Positions 9,064 through 22,227 are shown, counted from the stretch's first letter. The stretch is 64,000 nt of DNA from Xanthomonas sp. F10 (GCF_014206815.1 NZ_JACHNP010000004.1:186001-250000), one strand, 5' to 3'. The notes: a model not told the origin generated them from the letters alone. Program-made: numbers and translations.

Positions 9064-10002
9064 ATGTCTTCCGATCCACACGATGCGCCTGCAACGCATG
9101 CCGCCGACCGCACGCGCCTGCTGGTGTTGGGCGAGGCGCGCATCCTGCAGCCGGGCATGCTGCGCTGGCTGAGGGCGGTGGCCTGGGCGGTCGCCTTGCT
9201 GGCGCTGATGGTGGTCGTGGCAGTGGCGGTGCCGCTGCTGTGCGGCAGGCTCCTGCCGCCGGGCGCGGGTCAACTCGCACCGTATGCCACGGCATCGATG
9301 GCCGCCATCCTCTACGCCGTGGCGGTGCGCCTGGGCGAGCGGCGCTGGCCGGCGGAGCTCGCCTGGCGCGCGATGCCATCGCAGTTGACCCTGGGGTTGC
9401 TGCTGGGCGCGGCGATGTTCGCGGCGGTGATGGCGCTCATGGTGGCGTTGGGCGTGTACGCGATCCGCTGGACCGGGCCGGCGCCGGCGTGGGGGGCGCT
9501 CGGCAAGGCACTGCAGGCCGGCGTGGTGGAAGAACTGATGCTGCGCGCGATCCTGCTGCGGCTGCTGTGGCGCGCGTTCGGTCCCTGGCTGGCGTTCGCG
9601 TTGTCGGCGGCGCTGTTCGGCCTGGCCCACCTCGGCAATCCGAACGCGAGCGTGTTCGCCGCGCTCTGCATCGCGGTGGAGGCCGGCATCATGCTGGGCG
9701 CCTTCTACGTGCTCACCGGCCGGCTGTGGGTGTCCATCGGCGTGCACGCGGCCTGGAACTTCACCCAGGGCTATCTGTTCGGCGCGGCGGTGTCGGGCAC
9801 CGACATGGGCCCGGCGGTGGCGCGCAGCACGGTGCAGGCCGGGATGCCGGACTGGCTGAGCGGCGGCGCCTTCGGCCCGGAAGCATCGCTGCCGGGCCTG
9901 CTGGTGTGCACGGTGGTGGGTGCGATCGCGACCTGGGTGGCCTGGCGCAAGGGGCGCTTCGGCGCGCCCGGGCGCCGTGCGGATAGTGCGCCGGTGTCCT
10001 GA
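9064..10002 (+). CDS. CPBP family intramembrane glutamic endopeptidase
   Basis: A 312-residue multi-pass membrane protein with all CPBP (Abi/CAAX) motifs: motif 1 EE at Glu156-Glu157 followed by Arg (VVEELMLRAILLRLL), motif 2 FGLAHLGNP, and motif 4 HAAWNFTQGYL. These form the intramembrane active site of type II CAAX-like proteases, which in bacteria can cleave membrane peptides or give bacteriocin self-immunity. Seven to eight helices are visible. The start at 9064 (MSSDPHDAP) is chosen over longer frames that run into the natB gene. Its position after natAB suggests shared regulation. Confidence 0.88.
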   Translation: MSSDPHDAPATHAADRTRLLVLGEARILQPGMLRWLRAVAWAVALLALMVVVAVAVPLLCGRLLPPGAGQLAPYATASMAAILYAVAVRLGERRWPAELAWRAMPSQLTLGLLLGAAMFAAVMALMVALGVYAIRWTGPAPAWGALGKALQAGVVEELMLRAILLRLLWRAFGPWLAFALSAALFGLAHLGNPNASVFAALCIAVEAGIMLGAFYVLTGRLWVSIGVHAAWNFTQGYLFGAAVSGTDMGPAVARSTVQAGMPDWLSGGAFGPEASLPGLLVCTVVGAIATWVAWRKGRFGAPGRRADSAPVS

Positions 10003-10035
10003 GCGTTTTCGCGCGGTGCCGCGCCTGGCGATGCG

Positions 10036-10064
10036 GCGTGCCCGGCCACGGTGGCCGGGCACGC
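10036..10064. terminator. Bidirectional hairpin between convergent genes
   Basis: A perfect 13-bp stem (10036-10048 with 10052-10064) and a 3-base loop sit between the stop of the CPBP gene (10002, plus) and the stop of the TonB-like gene (10077, minus). It could end transcription from both sides. Confidence 0.7.
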
Positions 10065-10076
10065 GTCAACGGCGGC

Positions 10077-11078
10077 TCAACCGCCGGGATTGAACGCCAG
10101 CGTCCGGCGGGTGGTCACCGGGGCGCTGACCGGCTCGAAGCGCCAGCGCTTGGTCGCGTTCAATGCCTCGCGGTCGAACACCCGCGGCGGCGTGGAGCGC
10201 AGGACGCGGGCATTGGTGACCGCGCCGTCGGTGCCGACGGTGATCTCCACCAGCACTTCGCCGGCCGTCCCCGAGCGCAGGGCTTCGGGCGGATAGCGCG
10301 GGGCCGGGGTGCTGATCGGGCGCAGGGTCTGCGCCGTGGCCGCCGGCGCGGCCGCGGGTGCCGCGGCAGGTGCAGGCGTCGGTTGCGTCGCGGCGGGCGT
10401 GGCGGGGCGCGCGGCGGCCTGGCGTTCGGCCTCCTGGCGTGCGCTCTCGCGGCGCGCGGCCTCCTGCTGCGCAGCGATCTGTTGCGCCGCCTGCGCTTCG
10501 CTGGCCTGCTGCTGCGCCTGCTTCTGCTGCTCGGCCGCGAGCTTGGCCTTCTGCTCGGCGTCCTTCTTGGCCTTGTCGGTCTCGTCCTGGCTGCGCTGAG
10601 TCACGGCCTCCATGCCCTTGCTGATGCCCTGCTTGAGCCGCGGCAGGGCCGGCGCCTGCGGATCCATCTTCTCGATCAGGCCGATCAGGCGCTGGGCCTC
10701 CGGGAAATCCTCGCGGTTGATGCTCTGTTCGGCGGCGATCAGCGTGTACGGCATCAGGTCGGTCAGCGCGCTCTTGACCCCCGCGTCGTCCGGCTGCTTG
10801 TCGCGCAGCGCCAGGTAGTACTCGACCGCGTTGTTGCCGGCCGGCGCGTACATGCGGTTCTCGCGCAGCGCCTGGCTGGCCGAGTCGTGCAACTGTTCAG
10901 TGCCCATCGACTGCACCTTGGCCGACACCGCCGGCGTCGCCGCAGCGTTGGCTGCGGCGGTGGCCGGCGTGGCGCTGGGTGGTGCGGTCTCGTCCTGCTT
11001 GGAGCAGGCCGCCAGCGCGGCCAGCAACAGGACCGGCGCGACACGGCGCGCCTTGGCGAGTGTGGTGAGTTGCGACAT
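10077..11078 (-). CDS. TonB-like energy transducer lipoprotein with coiled coil
   Basis: A 333-residue protein. The N-terminus has a lipobox (LAALAACS), so it is probably lipid-anchored and not held by the usual TonB helix. The middle (about residues 150-235) is a Gln/Ala/Glu/Lys-rich coiled coil as in TolA, then a Pro/Ala linker. The last 80 residues are a TonB C-terminal domain (PRYPPEALRSGTAGEVLVEI, then DREALNATKRWRFEP). TonB domains couple the proton gradient to outer-membrane receptors; a lipoprotein form cannot do so directly, so its role may be structural. The start at 11078 follows GGGGGACGC. Confidence 0.8.
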   Translation of the reverse strand: MSQLTTLAKARRVAPVLLLAALAACSKQDETAPPSATPATAAANAAATPAVSAKVQSMGTEQLHDSASQALRENRMYAPAGNNAVEYYLALRDKQPDDAGVKSALTDLMPYTLIAAEQSINREDFPEAQRLIGLIEKMDPQAPALPRLKQGISKGMEAVTQRSQDETDKAKKDAEQKAKLAAEQQKQAQQQASEAQAAQQIAAQQEAARRESARQEAERQAAARPATPAATQPTPAPAAAPAAAPAATAQTLRPISTPAPRYPPEALRSGTAGEVLVEITVGTDGAVTNARVLRSTPPRVFDREALNATKRWRFEPVSAPVTTRRTLAFNPGG

Positions 11079-11249
11079 GCGTCCCCCTGAATCCCCGGTG
11101 TTGGCAATCAACGATGCGACGGCGGTGCGTTCGCGGTGCTGCGGCCCCCATGCCGCCAGCGCACCCCATCGGTCAATCTAGCATCCGCGGCCGCCGCGTG
11201 CGTGGCAGACGCTGCCATGCGGCAAAAAGCGTGACGCTGCGCGCGTCCG

Positions 11250-11858
11250 TCAATGCGCCGGGCGCGCCGGCGCGGACGCGGACATGATCCGGTCGGTCCA
11301 GGCGATGCCGATCGCCGACAGGATGAAGATGCCGTGGATGATGGTCTGCCACAGCACGCCGGTGGCGGTCAGCGTCGCGCAGCTCTTCAGATCCACCGTG
11401 CCCACGGCGCTGGCCAGCTGCTCCGGCGAACACATCGGCATGCCGCCGAGCGCGCCGACCGCGATGAAGGTCTTGAGCAGGTGGATCGAGGAGATGCCGA
11501 TGATCGACAGCGCCAGCTTGACCTTGAGCACGCTCGCGTTGACGTGGCTCAGCCACTCCGGCTGATCCGGGTGGCCTTCCAGGCCCAGCCGCGACACGAA
11601 GGTCTCGTAGCCGCCGACGATCACCATCACCAGCAGGTTGGAAATCATCACCACGTCGATCAGGCCGAGCACGATCAGCATGATCTGCTGCTCGCCCAGG
11701 CTCGGCGCTTCGTGGATCAGGTGCCACAGCTCCTTGCCGAACAGGAACACGTACACGCCCTGGGCCACGATCAGCCCCAGGTACAGCGGCAACTGCAGCC
11801 AGCGCGAGGCGAAGATCAGGTTGGACAGGGGATGCAGGCGAGGCCGCTCGGGAGTCAT
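11250..11858 (-). CDS. TIGR00645/UPF0114 family membrane protein (YqhA-like)
   Basis: A 202-residue inner-membrane protein with four helices. Family-typical stretches are [20 protein letters not shown] near the start, [15 protein letters not shown] in the second helix pair, and [20 protein letters not shown] before the third. Function is unknown in the family. The start at 11858 (MTPERPRLH) matches the family N-terminus; the frame is open much further upstream only because of GC bias. Divergent from the glutathione S-transferase gene, with 114 bases between the starts. Confidence 0.9.
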   Translation of the reverse strand: MTPERPRLHPLSNLIFASRWLQLPLYLGLIVAQGVYVFLFGKELWHLIHEAPSLGEQQIMLIVLGLIDVVMISNLLVMVIVGGYETFVSRLGLEGHPDQPEWLSHVNASVLKVKLALSIIGISSIHLLKTFIAVGALGGMPMCSPEQLASAVGTVDLKSCATLTATGVLWQTIIHGIFILSAIGIAWTDRIMSASAPARPAH

Positions 11859-11972
11859 GGCGTGGTCTGGAATGCTGCGTTGCGGGAGCGGCCAGGGTAC
11901 CCGGCCGGCGGTGACGCTGCCAAGCCGGGGGGGCGCCGCTACACTCGGGGTTCCCTGTCCAGGAGCGCCGCC

Positions 11973-14964
<2,992 letters not shown>

Positions 14965-15015
14965 GCGCGCCGCTGCATTTCACCTTTCCGCTTTCGCACG
15001 ACAAGGGGTGACGTC

Positions 15016-15600
15016 ATGTCGAGTCCGCCGCCACTGCCCGGGACGCCCGGTCCTGCCTCCGCCACGGCGCTGCCACCGGCCAAGCGCGGCTGGTGGGCGC
15101 GGCACTGGAAGTGGGCGGTGCCGCTGATCGTGCTGGTGCTCGGCGCCCTGCTGCTGGCGTCGATCGCGGTGTTCGTGCTCGGCATCGCGCGCGTCACCAA
15201 GTCGTCCGAGCCGTACCGGGTCGGCGTGATGGCCGCACAACACGATCCGCGCGTGGCGGCCGCGCTGGGCGCGCCGATCAAGGACGGCATCATGCCCAGC
15301 GGCAGCTTCAACAGCAGCGGCGGTGGTAGTGGCAATGCCGAGCTGAGCGTGTCGCTGCACGGCAGCCGCGCCAACGGCACCCTGTACATCGAAGCCGAGC
15401 GGCATGCGGGCGAGTGGCACTACACCACCTTGCAGGTATTGCCGGATGCGGGTGAAGCGATCCCGCTGCTCGATGCGCTCGGGCAGGACGCCGACAGCGA
15501 CGACGACGAGGACGCGGACGGAATGGCGGTCGAGGCGCGGCCGGTGCCCGCGGCGGACGTGCACAGCGCCACGCCTGCCGAGGCCGACACCACACAATAG
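15016..15600 (+). CDS. Coa1-family membrane-anchored protein
   Basis: A 194-residue protein with a Pro-rich cytosolic start, one transmembrane helix (about residues 35-57) and a periplasmic domain. The domain shows the pattern of the cytochrome oxidase assembly factor Coa1 family: ALGAPIKDGIMPSGSFNSSG, then a short beta-strand repeat and GTLYIEAERHAGEWHYTTLQ. The C-terminus is an acidic run of Asp/Glu. In bacteria the function is not established; the name is by fold family only. A GGGGTGACGTC stretch precedes the ATG. Confidence 0.75.
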   Translation: MSSPPPLPGTPGPASATALPPAKRGWWARHWKWAVPLIVLVLGALLLASIAVFVLGIARVTKSSEPYRVGVMAAQHDPRVAAALGAPIKDGIMPSGSFNSSGGGSGNAELSVSLHGSRANGTLYIEAERHAGEWHYTTLQVLPDAGEAIPLLDALGQDADSDDDEDADGMAVEARPVPAADVHSATPAEADTTQ

Positions 15601-15815
15601 CGGCGCAAGCGGTCTGCCGCGCACGTCGTGTGCGGTCGACGGTGGCCATCGGCACGCGATGGCGTACCGCCACGAGTCTGCACTGATGCAGCCACGCCGC
15701 GGCGTCGCCACCGCCGCATGCCGCATCGCCGCGCGGTGGCGGCCATGACCTCCGGCAGATGGCCGATCCGGCAATGCCGCGTACGGTCCCTGCATCATTC
15801 TGTCGGAGCTGCGCC

Positions 15816-17621
15816 ATGAAGCCACGTGTCCTCGCCATCGCTCTGACCCTGGCGCTGGCGGCGCCTGCGCCGTTCCCGGCGCTGGCAGCAGCGGCCGCAC
15901 CGGCGGCCGCGTCGGCCAAGCACGCACCCGCTTGGGTGGAGCGCAGCAATGCCTTCGCGCAGATCCTGCTGCAGGCGCAGGCGCCGTTCCAGGCCGAGGA
16001 GGTGAGCTTCTTCGGCGTACCGGGTTTCGACGACCAGGTTTCCGATTTCGGTCCCGACAACGCGCGGCGCTTCCGCGAGGCCACCAGCGCAGCGCGCCGC
16101 ACGCTGCAGGAAAAACTGCAGGTGGAGCGCGATCCCAATGTGCGCCAGGACCTGGCGATCCTGATCCACGCCGCCGACCAGTCCATCGAGGGCAGCACCC
16201 TCAATGAGCGCTTTTTGCTGCCATGGACCGACGCGCCGCAGCACGTGTTCGGCGGCATCAACAACCTGTTGTCCGAGCAGGTACCGGCGGCGCGCCGCGC
16301 CAAGGCGCTGCTGCGGTTGCAGCGTTACGTCGGCCTTGCGCCGGGCAGCACCTCGACTCTGCAGCTGGCGCGGCAACGCTACGAAGAGAAGCGCGCCGAC
16401 GGCAACCTCCTGCAGCCGACCAAGCGCGAGGTCGAGCAGGCCTTGAGCAATGTCGATACCTACGCCAAGGGCATTCGTTCGCTGTTCGCCGAGTACAAGA
16501 TCACGGGCGCGGAGGCGGCGCTGGCGGCGATGGACAAGCAGTTCCAGGACTACGCCACCTGGACCCGCACGGTGGTGTTGCCGCAGGCGCGCGAGGATGC
16601 GCGCCTGCCGCCCGAGTTGTATGCGTTCCAGCTCAAGCAGGTCGGCATCGACATCGCCCCGCAGGTGCTGATGCAGCGCGCGCAGTTGGAATTCATGGAA
16701 ACCCGCTCGGCGATGCAGCAACTGGCGCCGCTGGTGGCCGCCGCCAAGGGCCTGCGCGGCGACGACGCCCGCGACTACCGCACGGTGCTGCGCGCGCTCA
16801 AGCGCGACACCATCCCCGACGCCAAGCTCGAGGCGCACTACCGCAGCGTCATCGACCGCATCGATCCGATCATCCGCCAGCAGCGCATCGTCGATGTGCC
16901 GCAGCGGCCGATGCAGATGCGCCTGGGCTCCCCGGCGGAAAGCGCCGCGCAACCGGCGCCGCATTTCCGCCCGGCGCCGCTGGTCGGCAACACCGGCGAG
17001 CAGGGCACCTTCGTGCTGCCGCTGGGCAATCCGGACAGCGCCGGCAAGGGCGAGCACTACGACGATTTCAACTTCGGCGCGGCGGCGTGGACGCTGAGCG
17101 CGCACGAGGGCCGGCCCGGCCACGAACTGCAGTTCACCGCCATGGTCGAGCGCGGCGTGTCGCTGGCGCGCAGCCTGTATGCGTTCAATTCGGTCAACGT
17201 CGAAGGCTGGGCGCTGTACGCCGAGGCCGAAATGGTGCCGTACGAGCCGCTGGACGGGCAGTTGATCGCCTTGCAGTTCCGCCTGCTGCGCGCCGCCCGG
17301 GCCATGCTCGACCCGATGCTCAACCTCGGCTTGATCGACCGCGAGCGTGCGCGCCTGGTGCTGGAGAACGACGTCGGCTTGTCGCCGGCGATGGCGCGGC
17401 AGGAGCTGGACCGCTACATGGTGCGCGCCCCCGGGCAGGCCGGCAGCTACTTCTACGGCTACAGCCGCATCCTGGAACTGCGCATGCGCACCGAGCTGGC
17501 GCTGGGCGCCAGGTTCGACCGGCTGAAGTTCAATAACTTCCTGCTGGACCAGGGGTTGTTGCCCCCGGATCAGCTGGCCGCGGCGGTGGACGAGGCGTTC
17601 GTGCCGTCACAGCGCAAGTGA
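15816..17621 (+). CDS. DUF885 family secreted metallohydrolase
   Basis: A 601-residue protein with a clear signal peptide (to about residue 29). Its C-terminal half has the DUF885 metal-binding motif SAHEGRPGHELQ, a gluzincin-like HExxxxH arrangement that implies a zinc peptidase or carboxypeptidase-type fold, followed by the family stretch NVEGWALYAEAEM. Nothing in the sequence shows the substrate. The start at 15816 (MKPRVLAIALTLALA) gives the proper signal peptide; an in-frame ATG at 15759 adds a non-signal extension. The gene is convergent with the secreted protein gene at 17664. Confidence 0.88.
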   Translation: MKPRVLAIALTLALAAPAPFPALAAAAAPAAASAKHAPAWVERSNAFAQILLQAQAPFQAEEVSFFGVPGFDDQVSDFGPDNARRFREATSAARRTLQEKLQVERDPNVRQDLAILIHAADQSIEGSTLNERFLLPWTDAPQHVFGGINNLLSEQVPAARRAKALLRLQRYVGLAPGSTSTLQLARQRYEEKRADGNLLQPTKREVEQALSNVDTYAKGIRSLFAEYKITGAEAALAAMDKQFQDYATWTRTVVLPQAREDARLPPELYAFQLKQVGIDIAPQVLMQRAQLEFMETRSAMQQLAPLVAAAKGLRGDDARDYRTVLRALKRDTIPDAKLEAHYRSVIDRIDPIIRQQRIVDVPQRPMQMRLGSPAESAAQPAPHFRPAPLVGNTGEQGTFVLPLGNPDSAGKGEHYDDFNFGAAAWTLSAHEGRPGHELQFTAMVERGVSLARSLYAFNSVNVEGWALYAEAEMVPYEPLDGQLIALQFRLLRAARAMLDPMLNLGLIDRERARLVLENDVGLSPAMARQELDRYMVRAPGQAGSYFYGYSRILELRMRTELALGARFDRLKFNNFLLDQGLLPPDQLAAAVDEAFVPSQRK

Positions 17622-17663
17622 GCGCGCTTGCGATCACCGTCGACATCGGACAGGCTGCGGCTC

Positions 17664-18017
17664 TCAGTGATTCCCCGGATCAGTTTCGGGGCGCTGCCGT
17701 CCCGTCCAGTCGCTAGCCTTACCGCCGCCTACCTGGCAGATGCGCTGGCGTTCGAACCATGCGTTGTACGCAATGACGGACCACCCTTTGCAGTACTTGG
17801 TGCTGACGACCGTGGGGTAGGGGCAGTAGGGCGGAATCGGCGCCCATCCGCTGCCGGCACCTACAGGTTTCCAATGTCGGTTGGGCGATTTGCAGCCTTG
17901 CGTACAGAACACGAACGGATCGTTGGAACGACAAGACAGGTCTTCGTAGACCTGTTGCGCGCTAGCGGCACCCTGCATCCCCAGGAACGCAACCAGAATC
18001 CAGATCAGCTTTTTCAT
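17664..18017 (-). CDS. Secreted cysteine-rich protein of unknown function, copy 1
   Basis: A 117-residue protein with a typical signal peptide (MKKLIWILVAFLGMQGAASA). The mature part has six Cys and the striking block CRSNDPFVFCTQGCK, then PV..GSGW, a PYCPYPTVVSTKYCKGW region and the end DWTGRQRPETDPGNH. It is clearly related to the 121-residue protein at 18912-19277, which shares the NDPFVFCTQGCK block and the DWT..RRPE ending. The even Cys number suggests disulfides in the periplasm or outside. GAGGGAAGGGTG gives a strong ribosome site. I do not recognise the family. Confidence 0.75.
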   Translation of the reverse strand: MKKLIWILVAFLGMQGAASAQQVYEDLSCRSNDPFVFCTQGCKSPNRHWKPVGAGSGWAPIPPYCPYPTVVSTKYCKGWSVIAYNAWFERQRICQVGGGKASDWTGRQRPETDPGNH

Positions 18018-18291
18018 CACCCTTCCCTCTGTCGAAAGCGGTCCATCCCAAACGTTCGGACCAAACGTGTCGTTGCGTGGCGAGCGGCATCCCGACCCCG
18101 GACCCGCGACGGGTCCAGCCGATTTTGCCCGCAAATAGCTTAGCAAGGGTTTCAGTGGCGGAGGGCACGGTCCATGGGCCCACCCTGCTGGCCAGGGCAG
18201 ACCGGATGACCCGCTTCGGGTGATCAGTGGGTTCGCCTGCGCCGGCGCATCGGCCGGGTAGGCCACCGGCCGCTGGCCTGCCTGACCAAAT

Positions 18292-18750
18292 TCAGCGACC
18301 GGGCGGCGCCGCAGGCTGCGGTGCCGCCGGCGCCGCCGCCCCCGGCGGCACCCAGATCGCCATGCCGGCGGCGCGTTTCTGCGTGGTGGGGATGCCGATG
18401 CCCAGCCCGCCGCCGACGTGGCCGCCGTAGCTGCCCGCGCCGACCGACAGGCCGCCGCCGGAGCGCTGCGAGCCCACGCCCATCAGCACCACGCCGTTGG
18501 CGCCGAGCTTGGCCGCGTCGCGCTTGAGCCGGTCCACCGCTGCGTCGGTCTGGCCCTGGGTGCCGAAGCCGGCCGCACTGGAGGCCTCCAACTGGGCGAT
18601 GTCGATCGCCCCGGGCGGCGGCGCGGAGTAGATCTGCACCAGCGCCGGATCGATCGGCGGGCGTGCCGCCCCGACCATCACCTTGGAGGAACTGGCGCAG
18701 CCGCTCAGGGCCAGCAGCAGCGCCAGCGGCAGCAACGGTCGGATCTTCAT
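18292..18750 (-). CDS. Small lipoprotein with Gly-rich C-terminus
   Basis: A 152-residue predicted lipoprotein (signal peptide MKIRPLLPLALLLALSGC, lipobox LSGC). The middle (residues about 45-95) contains QTDAAVDRLKRDAAKLGANG followed by VVLMGVGS. This resembles the YbjQ/DUF4156-type domains in which a short helix precedes an AxxLGANAVV strand. The tail is Gly-rich and then Ala/Pro-rich. It sits between the two Cys-rich secreted paralogs on the same strand, though spacing (over 150 bases on each side) does not prove an operon. GGGGGTAAGGCC precedes the ATG. Confidence 0.75.
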   Translation of the reverse strand: MKIRPLLPLALLLALSGCASSSKVMVGAARPPIDPALVQIYSAPPPGAIDIAQLEASSAAGFGTQGQTDAAVDRLKRDAAKLGANGVVLMGVGSQRSGGGLSVGAGSYGGHVGGGLGIGIPTTQKRAAGMAIWVPPGAAAPAAPQPAAPPGR

Positions 18751-18911
18751 GGCCTTACCCCCGTATTCGGATCTCACGCGATCATAGGCGGGCCGGGTGA
18801 ATCGCGCCGAACCCGCCGCCGTCACCCTGGCAGGGCGGGCGTGATCCCCATGCCAAGGGTCGGGGCGTCTGGCGGGGCAACACACCGCTGCGTCGTGCAG
18901 CGGCATGATCG

Positions 18912-19277
18912 TCAGTGCTCGTAGGGCACGTTCTCCGGACGCCGGCTCGGATCCGTCCAGTCGCCTTGTGTGACGGCGGCAGGACAGATGTCTTCGTACT
19001 GTTTCACGGCCACGATCGCGGTGGGCGTCCACGCGCCGCAGTGCGAACCGTGCTTGCAGCAGCGCACGGGACTTGGCCGCAAACAATACCCGGGGTCCGC
19101 TTGCCAGGAGCCGCTGATCGGGTCGACCGGGCTCCAGTTCTTGTCCACGCCCTTGCAGCCTTGGGTACAGAACACGAACGGGTCGTTGTCGCGGCATACG
19201 AGCTTCTTGTAGACGGGCTCGGCGACGGTGGGGAACGACAGTAGGCAGATGGCGAAACTCCATATCCAGCGCTTCAT
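18912..19277 (-). CDS. Secreted cysteine-rich protein of unknown function, copy 2
   Basis: A 121-residue protein with signal peptide (MKRWIWSFAICLLSFPTVA). It is a paralog of the gene at 17664-18017: the block VYKKLVCRDNDPFVFCTQGC aligns directly, and both end in DWT, Arg-Pro-Glu and Pro. This copy has eight mature Cys, including an extra pair around VRCCKHGSHC. An AGGAGCAGCCC ribosome site precedes the ATG. The family is unknown to me. Small secreted Cys-rich proteins in plant-associated bacteria can be effectors, adhesins or inhibitors; nothing here decides between these. Confidence 0.75.
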   Translation of the reverse strand: MKRWIWSFAICLLSFPTVAEPVYKKLVCRDNDPFVFCTQGCKGVDKNWSPVDPISGSWQADPGYCLRPSPVRCCKHGSHCGAWTPTAIVAVKQYEDICPAAVTQGDWTDPSRRPENVPYEH

Positions 19278-19491
19278 GGGCTGCTCCTAGATGGGGGACG
19301 GTCCAGGGTTCCCGTCCCGCATTAAGACGATCCAGTGCGTGCATCCCCTACCTGCGTTGCCTGGGCGCTCCGTTGGCGCCGTCAGCGTGGATCGCCCGCT
19401 ATGTGGATCGTTCGCTATCGGTCGGGCGGACGCGCCGCGCCAGCCTCCGCAGTGCGCTATCGTGGAGGCTGACATTCGCACGGAGGCCGGC

Positions 19492-19740
19492 ATGGGTCTG
19501 ATCAGTCTGCTGTGGGGCATCGTGGCGTTGCTGTGGATGATCCTGGCCTTCATCCCGCTGCTCGGCTGGGGCAACTGGTTCCTGATCCCGTTCGCCGCGG
19601 TCGGTGCGCTGATCGCCGCGATCGGGCTGCTGTTCACCGCCGCGCCCAACCGCGGCCGCGCCAAGACCGGCCTGATGCTCAATGCGCTGGTGATCGTGGT
19701 CGGGGTGATCCGGCTGAGCCTGGGCGGCGGCGTGATCTGA
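19492..19740 (+). CDS. Small two- to three-helix membrane protein
   Basis: An 82-residue very hydrophobic protein: helices at about residues 3-23 (LISLLWGIVALLWMILAFIP), 28-48 and 60-78, with a short basic loop (APNRGRAKTG) between the last two. Function unknown. The ATG at 19492 has CGGAGG nine bases upstream. It could also be read from an earlier in-frame codon, but the hydrophobic part starts here. Confidence 0.7.
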   Translation: MGLISLLWGIVALLWMILAFIPLLGWGNWFLIPFAAVGALIAAIGLLFTAAPNRGRAKTGLMLNALVIVVGVIRLSLGGGVI

Positions 19741-19808
19741 GCCGCGGGCCGGCAACCAGCATGCTGTGTTGCACCATCCCATGCGGCGGGCCACTCCGGC
19801 GGGAGTAA

Positions 19809-20939
<1,131 letters not shown>

Positions 20940-20996
20940 GCCAGCGTCTGTCTGTCAGAGACACCTCCGTCGCGACGCTTTTCTCGGCAAACCCCT

Positions 20997-21021
20997 GTCG
21001 CGACTGAAGTCGCTCCTACAC
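20997..21021. repeat. REP-like short palindrome (GCGACT/AGTCGC type)
   Basis: The sequence GTCGCGACTGAAGTCGCTCC (with a short trailing TACAC) belongs to the same REP family as the sites at 27038 and 54222 (TCGGGACTGAAGTCCCTCCC). It lies between hemB and the next REP pair. Confidence 0.65.
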
Positions 21022-21065
21022 AGGCAGGAGCTTGCGATCCATCGACCCATCTATTTCGGCTCCTC

Positions 21066-21133
21066 GTAGGAGCGGCTTCAGCCGCGACCGGGCATTCCCA
21101 TTACAGCCCGGTCGTGCCTGAAACCGCTTCTAC
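21066..21133. repeat. REP inverted pair overlapping the 3-prime end of the epimerase gene
   Basis: A REP core (GTAGGAGCGGCTTCAGCCGC, from 21066) faces an imperfect inverted copy that ends at 21133, forming a long cruciform with a loop of about 12 bases. The right arm overlaps the stop codon of the minus-strand epimerase gene (21130). It can serve as terminator for hemB and for the epimerase. Confidence 0.7.
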
Positions 21134-22134
21134 GCGCACGTCGGCGTTGCCGATGGCAATGCCACCGGCAAACAGCTCAGTCCGCGCAGCGTCGCCTCCA
21201 CCGCTGCGTCCAGCGGCGTATGCGGTTCTTCGCCAAGCAACTCCAGCAGCCGCGTATTGCGCATGCGCAGCGGCTGCCGCCACAGCGGCCGCATCTCGTG
21301 CAGTTCGCGCGCCAGCGGCCAGAACGGCACGGCCAGGGTCAGCAGCAGCCACGGGAAGCGGCGCGTGCGCGGCGGCGCCAGACCATGGCGTTGCGCGACC
21401 CGCGCGATCGCCGCGGCCATCTGCGTACCGTCGGCGTCCCAATGCCCGTCCATGTGCAGACGGGCGAAGTCCGGCAGACGCTCGCGCCGCTGCAGCAGCG
21501 CCAGCATGGTCCGCGCCACGTCCGGCACGTAGGCCCATTGGTGGCCCACGCCCGGATCGCCCGGCAGGGTCACCGTCGTGACCGGTCGTCCCGGCCGCAC
21601 CAGCCCTTGCGCGAACCAGCTGTTGCCCACGCGCGGGCCGAAGAAATCGCCCGCGCGCACCACGATCGCCCGTGCGCCTCGCGTGGTCGCGGCCTGCAGG
21701 CGTCGCTCCAGTTCCACCCGGATCGCGCCCTTGCGGGTGATCGGCGCTTGCGGTGCGTCTTCGTGCGGCGCCGGATAGGCGTCCGGGCCATAGTTGTAGA
21801 CCGTGCCCGGCAGGACCACGGTGGCGCGCTCGGCGATGGCGGCGGCGACGGTGTTGTCGATCATCGGCAGCACCAGTTCCGACCAGCGCCGGTAACCCGG
21901 TGGATTGACCGCATGCACGATCACTGCGCACCCCTGCGCCGCCTGCAGCACGTCCGCCCGTTGCAGTGCATCGCCGCGGCACCAATGGATGCCGTCGCGC
22001 TCCTCGCTGGCGTGGGCGAGGCCGCGCTGCAGGGCGCGCACCTGCCAGCCGGCGTCGCGCAACTGCCGCGCCAGTTCGCCGCCGATGCCGCCGCTGGCGC
22101 CCAGCACCAGGGCCGTGGAAGAAGAAGAGGACAT
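21130..22134 (-). CDS. NAD-dependent epimerase/dehydratase family protein
   Basis: A 334-residue extended-SDR-like protein. The Rossmann motif is VLGASGGIGGELARQL at the N-terminus, VIVHAVNPPGYRRW follows at the position of the usual AA-H segment, and GTVYNYGPDAY carries the Tyr of the YxxxK region in altered form. The C-terminal half has WAYVPDVARTML, typical of atypical SDRs. Substrate unknown. Its start is 91 bases from a divergent LysR gene, whose product probably controls it. Confidence 0.8.
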   Translation of the reverse strand: MSSSSSTALVLGASGGIGGELARQLRDAGWQVRALQRGLAHASEERDGIHWCRGDALQRADVLQAAQGCAVIVHAVNPPGYRRWSELVLPMIDNTVAAAIAERATVVLPGTVYNYGPDAYPAPHEDAPQAPITRKGAIRVELERRLQAATTRGARAIVVRAGDFFGPRVGNSWFAQGLVRPGRPVTTVTLPGDPGVGHQWAYVPDVARTMLALLQRRERLPDFARLHMDGHWDADGTQMAAAIARVAQRHGLAPPRTRRFPWLLLTLAVPFWPLARELHEMRPLWRQPLRMRNTRLLELLGEEPHTPLDAAVEATLRGLSCLPVALPSATPTCA

Positions 22135-22213
22135 GACAGCGCTCCGTTGGGGTCGGCGGTCAGTGTCGGTGCCGGTGCCGCTGAAGAAAATTGGCGAATA
22201 ATGCGGACCGGCT

Positions 22214-22227
22214 ATACATTTCTGTAT
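22214..22227. promoter_or_regulatory. Short inverted repeat at the LysR gene start, possible operator
   Basis: ATACA-TTTC-TGTAT is a perfect 5-bp inverted repeat that overlaps the ATG of the LysR gene at 22226. The surrounding bases are AT-rich for this genome. A LysR protein bound here could repress itself and act on the divergent epimerase gene. Prediction only. Confidence 0.35.
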
